Origin: Demequina capsici
GTDB lineage: Bacteria > Actinomycetota > Actinomycetes > Actinomycetales > Demequinaceae
Direction: 5' to 3'
Assembly: GCF_032102965.1 (NCBI RefSeq)
Contig: NZ_CP134880.1
Coordinates: forward strand, 2,852,001 to 2,916,000
Length of the DNA: 64,000 nucleotides
Each line of letters opens with the position of its first letter. Position 1 is the first letter of the stretch. A program made the position numbers and the translations under genes. Below are positions 55,269 to 63,157 of this stretch, piece by piece. The notes under the pieces are model-generated. The model saw only the letters and a program-made list of their open reading frames with translations. It was not told the origin of the DNA and ran no database searches.

Positions 55269-55966
55269 CGGGCCGCGCTCTCGATGGTCGGGTCGCCCGC
55301 ACGATCGGCCATGGGGACGACGAGGTCCGCGCCGGCGACCGCCTGCGCGGCCTTGCCCGCGCGCATACGCCGCAGGGCACCGATCGCGATCGGCAGCAAC
55401 GACACGACCACCACCACGATCATCAGCACGTCGATGTTGTTCGCCACGAACGGGATTCCGCCCAGGAGCACTCCGACGGTCGTCATTCCGACCACCCACA
55501 GCGTCGCACCCACCACGTTCCACAGCAGGAAGCGCCGGTAGCGCATGGCGGCGGTGCCGGCCGCGAGCGGCACATAGGTGCGGACGATCGGGACGAACCT
55601 GCCCAGCACCAGGGAGAATCCTCCGTAGCGGGCGAAGAACTGCTCCGCCTCCTCGAGCCGATCGGTGCGGAGCACCCGGGCGTCGTCCTTGAACAGGCGG
55701 CGACCGACGCGTCGGCCGAGCAGGTAGCCCACCTGGTCGCCGAGGATCGCCGCGGGAACGCCGACGAGCACGATCTGCCACGGCGCGATGCCCAGCGCAC
55801 CTGCGAGGATCGCCGCAGTCACGAGCAGCGAGTCTCCGGGCAGGAACGGGAACAGCACGCCCGACTCGATGAAGATCATCACCGCGATGCCCACCAGCAC
55901 CCACGGTCCGAAGGAGTGCAGCAGCGTGCCCGTGTCGGGCAGCAGGCTCAGGTGCAGGCCCGTCAT
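55265..55966 (-). CDS. DedA-family membrane protein, 233 aa
   Basis: The sequence shows the DedA/SNARE-associated layout: FIESGVLFPFLPGDSLLVTA, GDQVGYLLGRRVGRR, FSLVLGRFVPIVRTYVPLAA and GATLWVVGMTTVGVLLG. DedA proteins move polyprenyl phosphate or phospholipid across the membrane. The next gene is a PAP2 phosphatase coupled to it by a 4-base overlap, so the two may jointly recycle undecaprenyl phosphate carriers. Confidence 0.9.
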   Translation of the reverse strand: MTGLHLSLLPDTGTLLHSFGPWVLVGIAVMIFIESGVLFPFLPGDSLLVTAAILAGALGIAPWQIVLVGVPAAILGDQVGYLLGRRVGRRLFKDDARVLRTDRLEEAEQFFARYGGFSLVLGRFVPIVRTYVPLAAGTAAMRYRRFLLWNVVGATLWVVGMTTVGVLLGGIPFVANNIDVLMIVVVVVSLLPIAIGALRRMRAGKAAQAVAGADLVVPMADRAGDPTIESAAR

Positions 55967-56164
55967 CGGCCGGCCCCGTTCGTCGTCTCGGTGATCACGT
56001 GGCGGTCCTTCTCTCGTTGGCGCGTCGAGCCCAGGCTCGGCCAGGCTCGGAGCGATTCACTCACCAGCGTGAGTGCAGCGCGCCAAGAAACGTCCAAGGA
56101 TCGGCAGGGAGGTGGGGCGAGCGCTCGAATGGCGCGAATCGACCCGGGGCCGCACCATGGGGTC

Positions 56165-56998
56165 ATGCCTGCACAGGCGACGCATGGCGGTGCTGAGGGG
56201 TCCGTCAAGGCTGCGTCGTTCCTCGCCCTCCATGCCGGCGACGGCTTCGTGCTCCCGAACGCGTGGGACGCGGGGTCGGCACGGATCCTCGAGCAGGTGG
56301 GCTTCCCTGCGATCGCGACGACGAGCGCGGGCATCGCCTGGTCGCTCGGCCTGCCGGACGGCGGACCGCTCGATCGGGACACGATGCTCGAGCATGTGGC
56401 GCAGATCGTCGCCGCAGTCGACGTCCCCGTGACCGCGGACCTTGAGGCCGGCTACGGCTCCACGCCAGAGGAGGTCGCGGCGACGGTCGCGGCGGCCGTC
56501 CAGCTGGGCGTCGTCGGGGCGAACATCGAGGACGCGGTGGCGGGCGAGCTGTTCCCCATGGACGTGGCGGTGGCGCGGCTCGAGGCAGCACGCGCGGCGG
56601 CGCCGAAGGGCACCTTCGTGCTGAACGCGAGGACGGACACCTATTTCACGGGCCGCGACGACGAGGCGTTCTCGCGGACCGTGCTGCGCGCGCAGCGCTA
56701 TGTGGAGGCGGGCGCGGACTGCATCTTCGTGCCTGGCGTCGTGGAGGCGGAGACGATCCGCGACCTCGCGCACGCGATCCCCGGCCCGCTCAACATCGTG
56801 GCGGGGCTGTCCAACACGATCGATGCGCGCACCCTGTTCTCGCTCGGCGTCACCCGCGTGAGCGTGGGCGGCAGCCTGGCCCGAGCGGCGCTGAGCCTCG
56901 TGGAGCGGGCCGGCAAGGAGCTGCTCGAGTCCGGGAGCCTGCGGTTCCTGCAGGGCGCGGTGCCCTACGGCGTCCTTCAGCGCCGGTTCCGCGCCTGA
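56165..56998 (+). CDS. Isocitrate lyase/PEP mutase-family protein, 277 aa
   Basis: The TIM-barrel sequence LPNAWDAGSARILEQVGFPA, ATTSAGIAWSLG, PVTADLEAGYG (metal-binding Asp), GANIEDAVAGELFPM and VLNARTDTYF matches the ICL/PEPM superfamily as in 2-methylisocitrate lyase-like and oxaloacetate decarboxylase-like proteins. The Lys-Lys-Cys-Gly-His loop of true isocitrate lyase is missing, so another C-C or C-P bond reaction is likely. The start is uncertain between ATG 56165 and ATG 56129. Confidence 0.83.
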   Translation: MPAQATHGGAEGSVKAASFLALHAGDGFVLPNAWDAGSARILEQVGFPAIATTSAGIAWSLGLPDGGPLDRDTMLEHVAQIVAAVDVPVTADLEAGYGSTPEEVAATVAAAVQLGVVGANIEDAVAGELFPMDVAVARLEAARAAAPKGTFVLNARTDTYFTGRDDEAFSRTVLRAQRYVEAGADCIFVPGVVEAETIRDLAHAIPGPLNIVAGLSNTIDARTLFSLGVTRVSVGGSLARAALSLVERAGKELLESGSLRFLQGAVPYGVLQRRFRA

Positions 56999-57227
56999 CG
57001 CGCCGGCGCGCCGCTCTCAGACACGCCCGTCGGGCGACGGGAGGCCCCCCACGGATCGATCACGCGGACGCCGGTCCTCGCGAAGTCACGGACGTTCCTG
57101 GTGGCGACCGCTGCCCCGTGCGCTTGCGCAGTGGCTGCGATCAGGCAATCGGTGACACCAGGTGCTTGCGGATCTGCGAGCATCTCGGCGGCGACGAAAG
57201 CGGCCGACGGCGGGGTCAGCCCGCGGG
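56977..57227 (-). pseudogene. C-terminal remnant of a VapC-type PIN toxin
   Basis: About 78 codons encode AAEMLADPQAPGVTDCLIAA, TAQAHGAAVATRNVRDFART and GVRVIDPWG, which match the C-terminal half of VapC, with the DCLIAATA and TRNVRDF motifs that carry two of the active-site Asp residues. The N-terminal half with its first Asp is missing: the reading frame enters the end of the isochorismatase-family gene. No antitoxin gene is present. It appears to be a decayed toxin gene cut by the insertion or fusion of its neighbour. Confidence 0.6.
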
Positions 57228-57845
57228 TCAGATGCCCTGCGCGGAAGCGATGAGGTTGCTCTTGGGCAGCGACGCCGCCTCCTGCGTCGCGTCCACCCAC
57301 GTGACCACGTCCGCCACCGCCGCCCAGTTGGAGTGCAGCAAGGCCATGAGCGTCGTGTGCACCGTACGGGAATCTGCGTTCGAGGCGGCGTTGAAGAGGT
57401 CGATCGCACCTGTCGCGTCGGAGAGCACCTCGATGCCCAAGCCCCGCGTGGCGCCATCCACCGAGGTGCCGAGCACGCAGTTGTTGGTCATGTAGCCCAC
57501 GAGCGTGAGGGTGTCGATCCCCTCCTGGCGCAGCCACTCCTCCAGTCCTGTGCCCGCGAGGACCGAGGCATGGTGCTTGACGACTCGCTTCCAGTCGGCA
57601 CCGACCCGCGTCGCGAGCGCGGGATGCAGCTCATAGCCCGGCGTGCCGGGGGCGAACACCGGCGCGCCCTGGCCGCTGTCGTGCTGCACGACGACGATCG
57701 GGATGCCGGCGGCCTCCGCCGCGTCAGCCGCTTCGAGGATCCGCGCGAGCGAATGCTCCCGCGGAGGGAACTGGATCGGCAGGCGACCCGTGAAGTACTC
57801 CTGCTGCACGTCGATGATCACGAGTGCGCGGCGGGGCGCGGTCAT
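57228..57845 (-). CDS. Isochorismatase-family cysteine hydrolase, 205 aa
   Basis: The catalytic triad is placed as in the family: Asp12 in LVIIDVQQEYF, Lys90 in KRVVKHHASVLAGTGL and Cys123 in GYMTNNCVLGTS, next to the cis-peptide region. Members hydrolyse isochorismate, nicotinamide or carbamates such as N-carbamoylsarcosine. The substrate cannot be chosen from sequence. It lies alone on the reverse strand above a toxin remnant. Confidence 0.85.
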   Translation of the reverse strand: MTAPRRALVIIDVQQEYFTGRLPIQFPPREHSLARILEAADAAEAAGIPIVVVQHDSGQGAPVFAPGTPGYELHPALATRVGADWKRVVKHHASVLAGTGLEEWLRQEGIDTLTLVGYMTNNCVLGTSVDGATRGLGIEVLSDATGAIDLFNAASNADSRTVHTTLMALLHSNWAAVADVVTWVDATQEAASLPKSNLIASAQGI

Positions 57846-58019
57846 GGGTCCTCCTCGGCTCGACCGTCGTCCACGCTACCCGCGCCGCGCTCCTAAGGCC
57901 GGAGCGCGACCGCGACGCACGGCACAGGTCGCGCGATTCGCACCCCAACCTTTCCGGCGCGTGCAACGTCTTCACTATGGGGCCCGGAAGGGGCCATCAT
58001 CACTGTCCGGGGGGACCAG

Positions 58020-58688
58020 GTGAAGACGAGCACACGTCGGAGGACGGCTTCTGCATGGGCGCTGGGGGCGCTCCTCGCGGCCGGATCCGTGTCCGGCTGC
58101 ACGACGCAGGCAGTTGCCGACGAGCACAGCGGCGAGGTGTCGGCGTCCGAGATGGCATCGGCAGGGTACGAGGAGCTGGCCACCCGCCTGCTGGCCGGGA
58201 TCCTGGACTCGAGCTACGGGCCCACGCTGGCGTCGTTCGACGGCAGGACGGTCCCGGCGCCAGGAAGCATCAGCGCGCTGCAGACGTCGAGCACCACGGA
58301 CTACGCCGCGTGGGATGTCGACGCGCGCGCCGAGCGCCAGCAGGACCCGACCGAGCGCGCCGCCGCCATCGGGCAGGTGGTGCCGTTGAGCGACGCGGCC
58401 CTCGCCGAGGTGGCGTCGCTGATCGAGAGGTGTCGCAGCCTCGAGGAGCAGGCGGCGCCCGGATTCTCCGATGTGGACATCGTCACCGCCACAGTCGAGA
58501 CGGCGGGCGTGGAGGCCACGGTCGCGGACCCCACGGGCGACAGGCTGGTGAAGATCACCAGCCACCTCACCGAGCACTACCGGTCGGGAGTCGTGTCCGA
58601 GGCGTACGACGACACGTACGTCACGTTCGACGCGACGACGGGCGAGGTGCTCGGCATCCGCCCCGCCACCGACTCGGGCACCTGGTAG
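58020..58688 (+). CDS. Hypothetical lipoprotein, 222 aa
   Basis: The signal peptide ends in a lipobox-like SVSGC with lipidated Cys27. The mature protein is acidic with helical segments (ASAGYEELATRLLAGILDSS and LSDAALAEVASLIERCRSLE) and a beta-rich C-terminus (VSEAYDDTYVTFDATTGEVL). I do not recognise the family. The GTG at 58020 follows CCGGGGGGACC. It stands alone beside the ECF sigma cluster. Confidence 0.68.
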   Translation: MKTSTRRRTASAWALGALLAAGSVSGCTTQAVADEHSGEVSASEMASAGYEELATRLLAGILDSSYGPTLASFDGRTVPAPGSISALQTSSTTDYAAWDVDARAERQQDPTERAAAIGQVVPLSDAALAEVASLIERCRSLEEQAAPGFSDVDIVTATVETAGVEATVADPTGDRLVKITSHLTEHYRSGVVSEAYDDTYVTFDATTGEVLGIRPATDSGTW

Positions 58689-58728
58689 CCGCCTCCGGGG
58701 TGACCGAGTGTCGGTCAGGGCGCCACGA

Positions 58729-60132
58729 TCAGGCGCCGCCTGCACCGTCGACCTGAGCACCCGCCTCATGCGCCACGCTGAACGCGTAAGGCGCGCCGCC
58801 AGGATCGAACCAGCTGCCGACCACCAGGCCCGACGCGTCGACGGCGATCATCGCGAAATGCACCTGGTAGGCCGTCTCGCCGACGCCTGAACCATCGGAC
58901 CAGCCGCTCGCGGTGGTCTCCCCTGTCTGGCACACACCGGGGAGCAGGGGCGATGCGCCGACACGGACGTCTGACGGCACGTCGTCCTCGGTGGTCGCTG
59001 GGAAGACCCAGAGCGGCTCAGACGTCACGATCACCCCGTCGCGGGTGACGACGACCGTCGCGTAGAACGTGTACTCGCTGTGCGTCTCGGTGGCGGCGAA
59101 GACCCGGCCGAACACCGTGTCCCAGCCGGCACGGGCAGTCGGGTCGCCGCTGATCGGGGTTCCGTTGGTGCCGAACGAGGTACCCACGTAGAGGTTCGCA
59201 AGGTCCTGGACATCGACGCCCGTCGAGATGGAGCGCGGGAGCGTCGCACCGCAGGCGAGCGAGACGTCGCCCAGTGTCGTCGGACCGACCAGCGCTTCGG
59301 GGTCGCCGGCGCGCTGGTACACCCAGGTCGCCACAGGAGCTCCCTGAGCATCGACGAGCTGCGCGACGAGCGTCACCGACTCGTCGCCGCCCGCAAGGTA
59401 TCCGTCGTCGGTCGACGAGCCGCAGGATCCGGAGATGGCGATCCCCGCGGTGTCCGCGTAGGAGCTCGCCTGGACGAACCCGGCAGGAGGCGAGGACAGG
59501 ACGGACGTGGCACTGGACGTGGCGTAGTCCATGGACGGCACGAGGCCGGTGACCACCTCGCCCGTGGACGCGACGCTCATGGTCCGCAACCGCAGGGGCT
59601 CGGTCGCCTGAGCGCCTGCCCCGAGGGTGACGGTCGCGTCCCAAACCGTGCTTGCGATCGGGTAGATGCCTCCGCCATCCACGGCCGTCACATACACAGC
59701 ACCGCCGTCTGCGCCGGCGACGTCGTGAGAGTCCGACGTGAGCGTCGTGCCCGCCGGAAGCACGCCGGGCTGCTGCACCGTCACGCCAGGCGTGAGCGTG
59801 AGCCGGTCTCCGCACGCCACTGCGTGGTCGCCCACCGCGAACGCCGCGTCCACCACAGGAGTGCTCGCGTCGATCGTCAGGCTGTACGTCGGCGAGGGCG
59901 TGACCGCCGGCTCAAAATGCTCCGGTGCCGCGGGGCGCAGCGCCACGGCGATGGCCACGACCGCGACCACGGCGCCGACCGCAACACCGCCCCGCCATGC
60001 CAGGCGGGTACGACGCCCGCGCTGGATCCGCGACCAGTCCAGGTCCTCGGCCGAGGACGACGCGACCCGGTCGGCCACTCGAGCACCTGCATCGTCCATC
60101 CCGGAACGAAGCATGTCTCGCAGCTCGCTCAT
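58729..60132 (-). CDS. Single-span membrane partner of an ECF sigma factor, 467 aa
   Basis: The N-terminal ~45 residues (SELRDMLRSGMDDAGARVAD and DLDWSRIQRGRRTR) are cytoplasmic and could bind sigma. One transmembrane helix follows (GGVAVGAVVAVVAIAVAL). The remaining ~390 residues are extracytoplasmic, Ser/Thr/Val/Gly-rich and beta-like, and contain several Cys residues (AVACGDRL, SGSCGSSTD, SLACGATL, PGVCQTG) that may pair. The ATG overlaps the sigma stop by 4 bases. The position and topology suggest an anti-sigma or signal-sensing role, but no known anti-sigma motif is visible. Confidence 0.65.
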   Translation of the reverse strand: MSELRDMLRSGMDDAGARVADRVASSSAEDLDWSRIQRGRRTRLAWRGGVAVGAVVAVVAIAVALRPAAPEHFEPAVTPSPTYSLTIDASTPVVDAAFAVGDHAVACGDRLTLTPGVTVQQPGVLPAGTTLTSDSHDVAGADGGAVYVTAVDGGGIYPIASTVWDATVTLGAGAQATEPLRLRTMSVASTGEVVTGLVPSMDYATSSATSVLSSPPAGFVQASSYADTAGIAISGSCGSSTDDGYLAGGDESVTLVAQLVDAQGAPVATWVYQRAGDPEALVGPTTLGDVSLACGATLPRSISTGVDVQDLANLYVGTSFGTNGTPISGDPTARAGWDTVFGRVFAATETHSEYTFYATVVVTRDGVIVTSEPLWVFPATTEDDVPSDVRVGASPLLPGVCQTGETTASGWSDGSGVGETAYQVHFAMIAVDASGLVVGSWFDPGGAPYAFSVAHEAGAQVDGAGGA

Positions 60133-60659
60133 CGCCGCACCTCCCGAACCTCGACGACCTCGTCGTCATCCACGGCCTCGACGCCCCACAGGCTGCCCAA
60201 CCGCGCGCGCCCCTCCTTGAGATAGCCCTTCACGGTGCCCTCCGAGATCCGCATCGCATGCGCGATGTCCGCGACGGTCAGGTCCTCGATGTACCGGAGC
60301 GCGATGGCCGTGCGCACGCGTGGCGCGAGCGTCGCCATCCCGCGGGCCACCAGGTCAGCGCCGTCGACTGCCGCCGTGCCGTCGTCCACCGACTCCTCGC
60401 GGGCCAGCACCGGCAGCGCACCGGTCCATCGTGCCTGCCTTCGCAGGGCGTCCAGGTGAAGGGTGCGGATCGCGGCGCGCACGTACGCCTCGGCGCCCGC
60501 CACGTCGCGGAAGCCGCGCTTGCGCGAGAACGCCTTCACGATCGCGGCCTGCACCAGCTCCTCCGCCGCCGAATACGAGCCCGTCAGCGCGTACGCATGC
60601 GAGCCGAGTCGCGGCAGCGCCTGTGCGTGCAGCGCGGCGAGAATCTGCTGATCGGACAT
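60129..60659 (-). CDS. ECF sigma factor, 176 aa
   Basis: Region 2 is represented by AYALTGSYSAAEELVQAAIV followed by GAEAYVRAAIRTLHLDALRR. Region 4 has RTAIALRYIEDLTVADIAHA and ISEGTVKGYLKEGRARLG. The arrangement resembles actinobacterial SigE-like small ECF factors. It is coupled by ATGA to the membrane protein gene downstream, and is divergent from a second ECF gene 143 bases away. Its target promoters are unknown. Confidence 0.87.
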   Translation of the reverse strand: MSDQQILAALHAQALPRLGSHAYALTGSYSAAEELVQAAIVKAFSRKRGFRDVAGAEAYVRAAIRTLHLDALRRQARWTGALPVLAREESVDDGTAAVDGADLVARGMATLAPRVRTAIALRYIEDLTVADIAHAMRISEGTVKGYLKEGRARLGSLWGVEAVDDDEVVEVREVRR

Positions 60660-60801
60660 CGAACCCCCTGTCGAAGGGTAGACGCACGAAGAGAGGCTTC
60701 CGTGGGGGTTGGCCCCAATATCCGAATACCAAGCAGCGGCGGCGACCGCTCGTCGTCATGCCTGCCTGTCACACATCGGCGGTTGCTGGACACTACTGGG
60801 C

Positions 60802-61401
60802 ATGAGGGAACTGCAGGCGAGTGACGCGTCCGAGTGGGCGAGTGCCTGCGCGGGCGACGGCGGTGCGCTCGGGATTCTCTTCGACCGTCACAGCCCACGG
60901 GTCTTCCGCCACGCACTGCGCCTGCTGTCTCACCGCCAGGACGCGGAGGACGCCACCGCTGCGGCATTCCTCGAGCTGTGGCGCAAGCGCGGTCAGGTAC
61001 GGCTCGTCCGAGAGTCGGTACTGCCGTGGCTCTTGGTCGCGACGACGAACCTCAGTCGCAACATGGCTCGGTCGACACGCCGGTATCGGGCGCTGTTGGA
61101 CGCGCTTCCGAGGAGTGAAACGTCTCCGTCTGCCGCGGACGTCTTGGCCGCTGTGCCATCCGACGTGCTGGAGCACATCGACCCTGAACTCGCCGCTGCG
61201 ATCAGGCGGCTCCCGAAAGCGTCTGCGGCACTGTTGGCGCTGACAGCGTTGGAGGGCATGTCGACAGTGGACGCCGCACAGGCGATGGGGATGAGCCCAG
61301 CGGCGGCTCGGACGCGCCTGTCACGGGCTCGCGCCCAGGTGCGCGCCTCACTCGGCGAATCCGCGCTCGACGACGAACTGAAGGAGGTCCGTCATGGTTG
61401 A
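60802..61401 (+). CDS. ECF sigma factor, 199 aa
   Basis: Region 2 appears as LFDRHSPRVFRHALRLLSHR, EDATAAAFLELWRKR and VLPWLLVATTNLSRNMARST. Region 4 is RLPKASAALLALTALEGMST followed by AAQAMGMSPAAARTRLSRAR. The ATG at 60802 has a weak ribosome binding site. The gene overlaps the next, a membrane partner, by 8 bases. It belongs to a different ECF type from the divergent sigma at 60129-60659. Confidence 0.87.
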   Translation: MRELQASDASEWASACAGDGGALGILFDRHSPRVFRHALRLLSHRQDAEDATAAAFLELWRKRGQVRLVRESVLPWLLVATTNLSRNMARSTRRYRALLDALPRSETSPSAADVLAAVPSDVLEHIDPELAAAIRRLPKASAALLALTALEGMSTVDAAQAMGMSPAAARTRLSRARAQVRASLGESALDDELKEVRHG

Positions 61402-62149
61402 CACGCTCGATCCCGTCTTCGCCGCAGCACTGCGCAAGACGCTCGTCGAGACCGCCGACGCCTCAACGCGGCCGCGTCCGGCGTGGTGGCGTCGAGGGTG
61501 GATCGTCGGTGGAGTCTCGCTCGCGCTCCTCGCCGGCGCGGGGGCGGCTACCGCCGGACTTGTCGGCACGCCTGGCGGAGAGGTCAGCACTGACCTCGGC
61601 GAGGCGGTCACCCAGACTGGCGTGGGCGACGGCAGCCTGTACCTCGGTGAGGCACCCCAGGGCGCGGACGCGGTCGAGTACACGTTCGAGGCGCTCACCG
61701 GCGGGAGCTTCGCACTCGGACCTGGCGGCACACACTTCGTCTACTCCGACGCGGAGGCCGCCTCGGTCTCGACCACCGGCGGCGGCCAGTTGGAACTGTC
61801 CGACGTGGTCGACGGCTACCTCACGATCACCACCACAACCCCGGACGCCGCATGGTCCATCACCGCAGCGTACGTATCCAACGAGCCCGTGCCGCTAGCC
61901 ACCAACGCCCGCGGTGAGACATACGGCACCAACGCGTACGACGCGGACCCCGACCTCATCTCCGCCTACGCGACCAACGGCAAACTCGGCTACATCCGCC
62001 GCGAAGACCTCCAAGCCCTTCAAGGACCCCTGCCTACATCGCCGACAGGGGCCGCCGCACAGATGGAAGACCCGAACTACGGCACAGGCGACATCCCCGT
62101 CTATGAAAGCGACGGCATCACCATCATCGGCCAGTTCCACGTGGGCTAA
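61394..62149 (+). CDS. Membrane partner of the second ECF sigma factor, 251 aa
   Basis: A cytoplasmic N-terminus of ~35 residues (DTLDPVFAAALRKTLVETAD) is followed by one transmembrane helix (WIVGGVSLALLAGAGAATAG) and an external domain of ~190 residues rich in Thr, Gly and Asp. That domain includes GSFALGPGGTHFVYSDAEAA and LTITTTTPDAAWSITAAY. Topology and an 8-base overlap with the sigma gene suggest an anti-sigma-like or signal-receiving role. It has no sequence likeness to the partner at 58729-60132 beyond this plan. Confidence 0.62.
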   Translation: MVDTLDPVFAAALRKTLVETADASTRPRPAWWRRGWIVGGVSLALLAGAGAATAGLVGTPGGEVSTDLGEAVTQTGVGDGSLYLGEAPQGADAVEYTFEALTGGSFALGPGGTHFVYSDAEAASVSTTGGGQLELSDVVDGYLTITTTTPDAAWSITAAYVSNEPVPLATNARGETYGTNAYDADPDLISAYATNGKLGYIRREDLQALQGPLPTSPTGAAAQMEDPNYGTGDIPVYESDGITIIGQFHVG

Positions 62150-62370
62150 CGCCCGAACCAAAGCCAGGGAAACTACTCAGACGGGCTTACCTGGTCGAAC
62201 CGCAACTCAGGGGCGTCGCGCGATCTCGCTCTTCGCCGGTGAGCGCCGTCGGGCTTGCACTGGCGACTCAGTCCCTGGTCGGTTGCGGGCGGTTGACCTC
62301 GCCGCATTCGTACAGGGCCCCAACCTCTGACATGGGTTGTTCGCTCTACCCTGCGATCAGGAGTTGATGG
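62150..62370 (+). other. Gene-poor region before the sigma remnant
   Basis: Nothing convincing was found in this stretch between the second sigma partner and the sigma remnant. A GAGTTGATGG sequence just before 62371 may be a residual ribosome binding site. Confidence 0.4.
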
Positions 62371-62457
62371 ATGAGAGACCGGGAAGTGGTCGAGGCGCTA
62401 TGTGCGAGGTCGATGCGACGCCTCGGTGCGTACGCCCTCGCTCTTGTCGGAGCCTGA
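62371..62457 (+). pseudogene. N-terminal remnant of a third ECF sigma gene
   Basis: An ATG at 62371 opens 28 codons reading MRDREVVEALCARSMRRLGA then YALALVGA before TGA. This aligns with the N-terminus of the sigma at 60129-60659 (SDQQILAALHAQALPRLGSH, AYALTGS). After the stop no sigma region 2 or 4 sequence can be recognised before the next reverse-strand gene, which overlaps the place where it would lie. It looks like a truncated paralog. Confidence 0.55.
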
Positions 62458-62554
62458 GCCAAGAGTCCGGCACCACGGCGCGACGCGTTCATGATCGCCG
62501 CGCATATTGCTCATGAGGTCGCGACCTACCGCGCCATGGCCTGGCGTGCCCTGC

Positions 62555-63157
62555 CTAACCGTTCGCCGTGTCCGGACCCTTCGTGATGAGAGACCGTGGC
62601 TCGTCGGGGTAGTGGCTCTCGACGACGGCCACCGTCGCGTCGCTGCACTTCAACCTCTCGGGCGGGGAAAAGGCACCGTGTTGGTTGATCTGCGCGGTCC
62701 AGCACTGGACCGCGGACTTCGACACTTGATTCAGGCCGTCAGAGACGCTCACTTCTGACACGTCGGTCACCGTGAGCGTGGCAACGCCACCCTCGACTTC
62801 GAACGTTCGCAGCCAGCTCCCCCGCGGAAGGCCCGTGATCTCGTTGGGGAGGTCCTTGTCGCTGATGCCGAGAACCCGAGGATTGAGGCAATCCGTGACC
62901 CACTCTGGGGGCGAACTGTCCTCGAACTCTGGGTTGGAGACGAGACCGGAAGTCACGCAGGTCACGGCCTCGGCGTGCACCCTCCCCAAGCCCTGCAGCG
63001 CTGCCCGCTCTGCGGTGTTGTATGCGCGGTCGTACGAGTCGCATGAGGACAGTGCGATCGCCGAGACAACGATGCATGTACTTGTCACGATGCGGGTGCG
63101 CCAGCCCGGGCGTGTCCACCGAACACGCAGCCCACTCGCCGCGAGCAACATGGTCAC
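62555..63157 (-). CDS. Hypothetical lipoprotein, 200 aa
   Basis: A hydrophobic segment (IVTSTCIVVSAIALSSC) ends at a probable lipidated Cys39. The n-region is unusually long, so the GTG at 63124 may be the true start. The mature part has Cys residues in VTCVTSGL, WVTDCLNPR, VQCWTAQ and KCSDATV that could form two disulfides, and a C-terminal segment GVATLTVTDVSEVSVSD. The family is unknown. It follows the membrane protein at the right edge on the same strand. Confidence 0.62.
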   Translation of the reverse strand: MTMLLAASGLRVRWTRPGWRTRIVTSTCIVVSAIALSSCDSYDRAYNTAERAALQGLGRVHAEAVTCVTSGLVSNPEFEDSSPPEWVTDCLNPRVLGISDKDLPNEITGLPRGSWLRTFEVEGGVATLTVTDVSEVSVSDGLNQVSKSAVQCWTAQINQHGAFSPPERLKCSDATVAVVESHYPDEPRSLITKGPDTANG

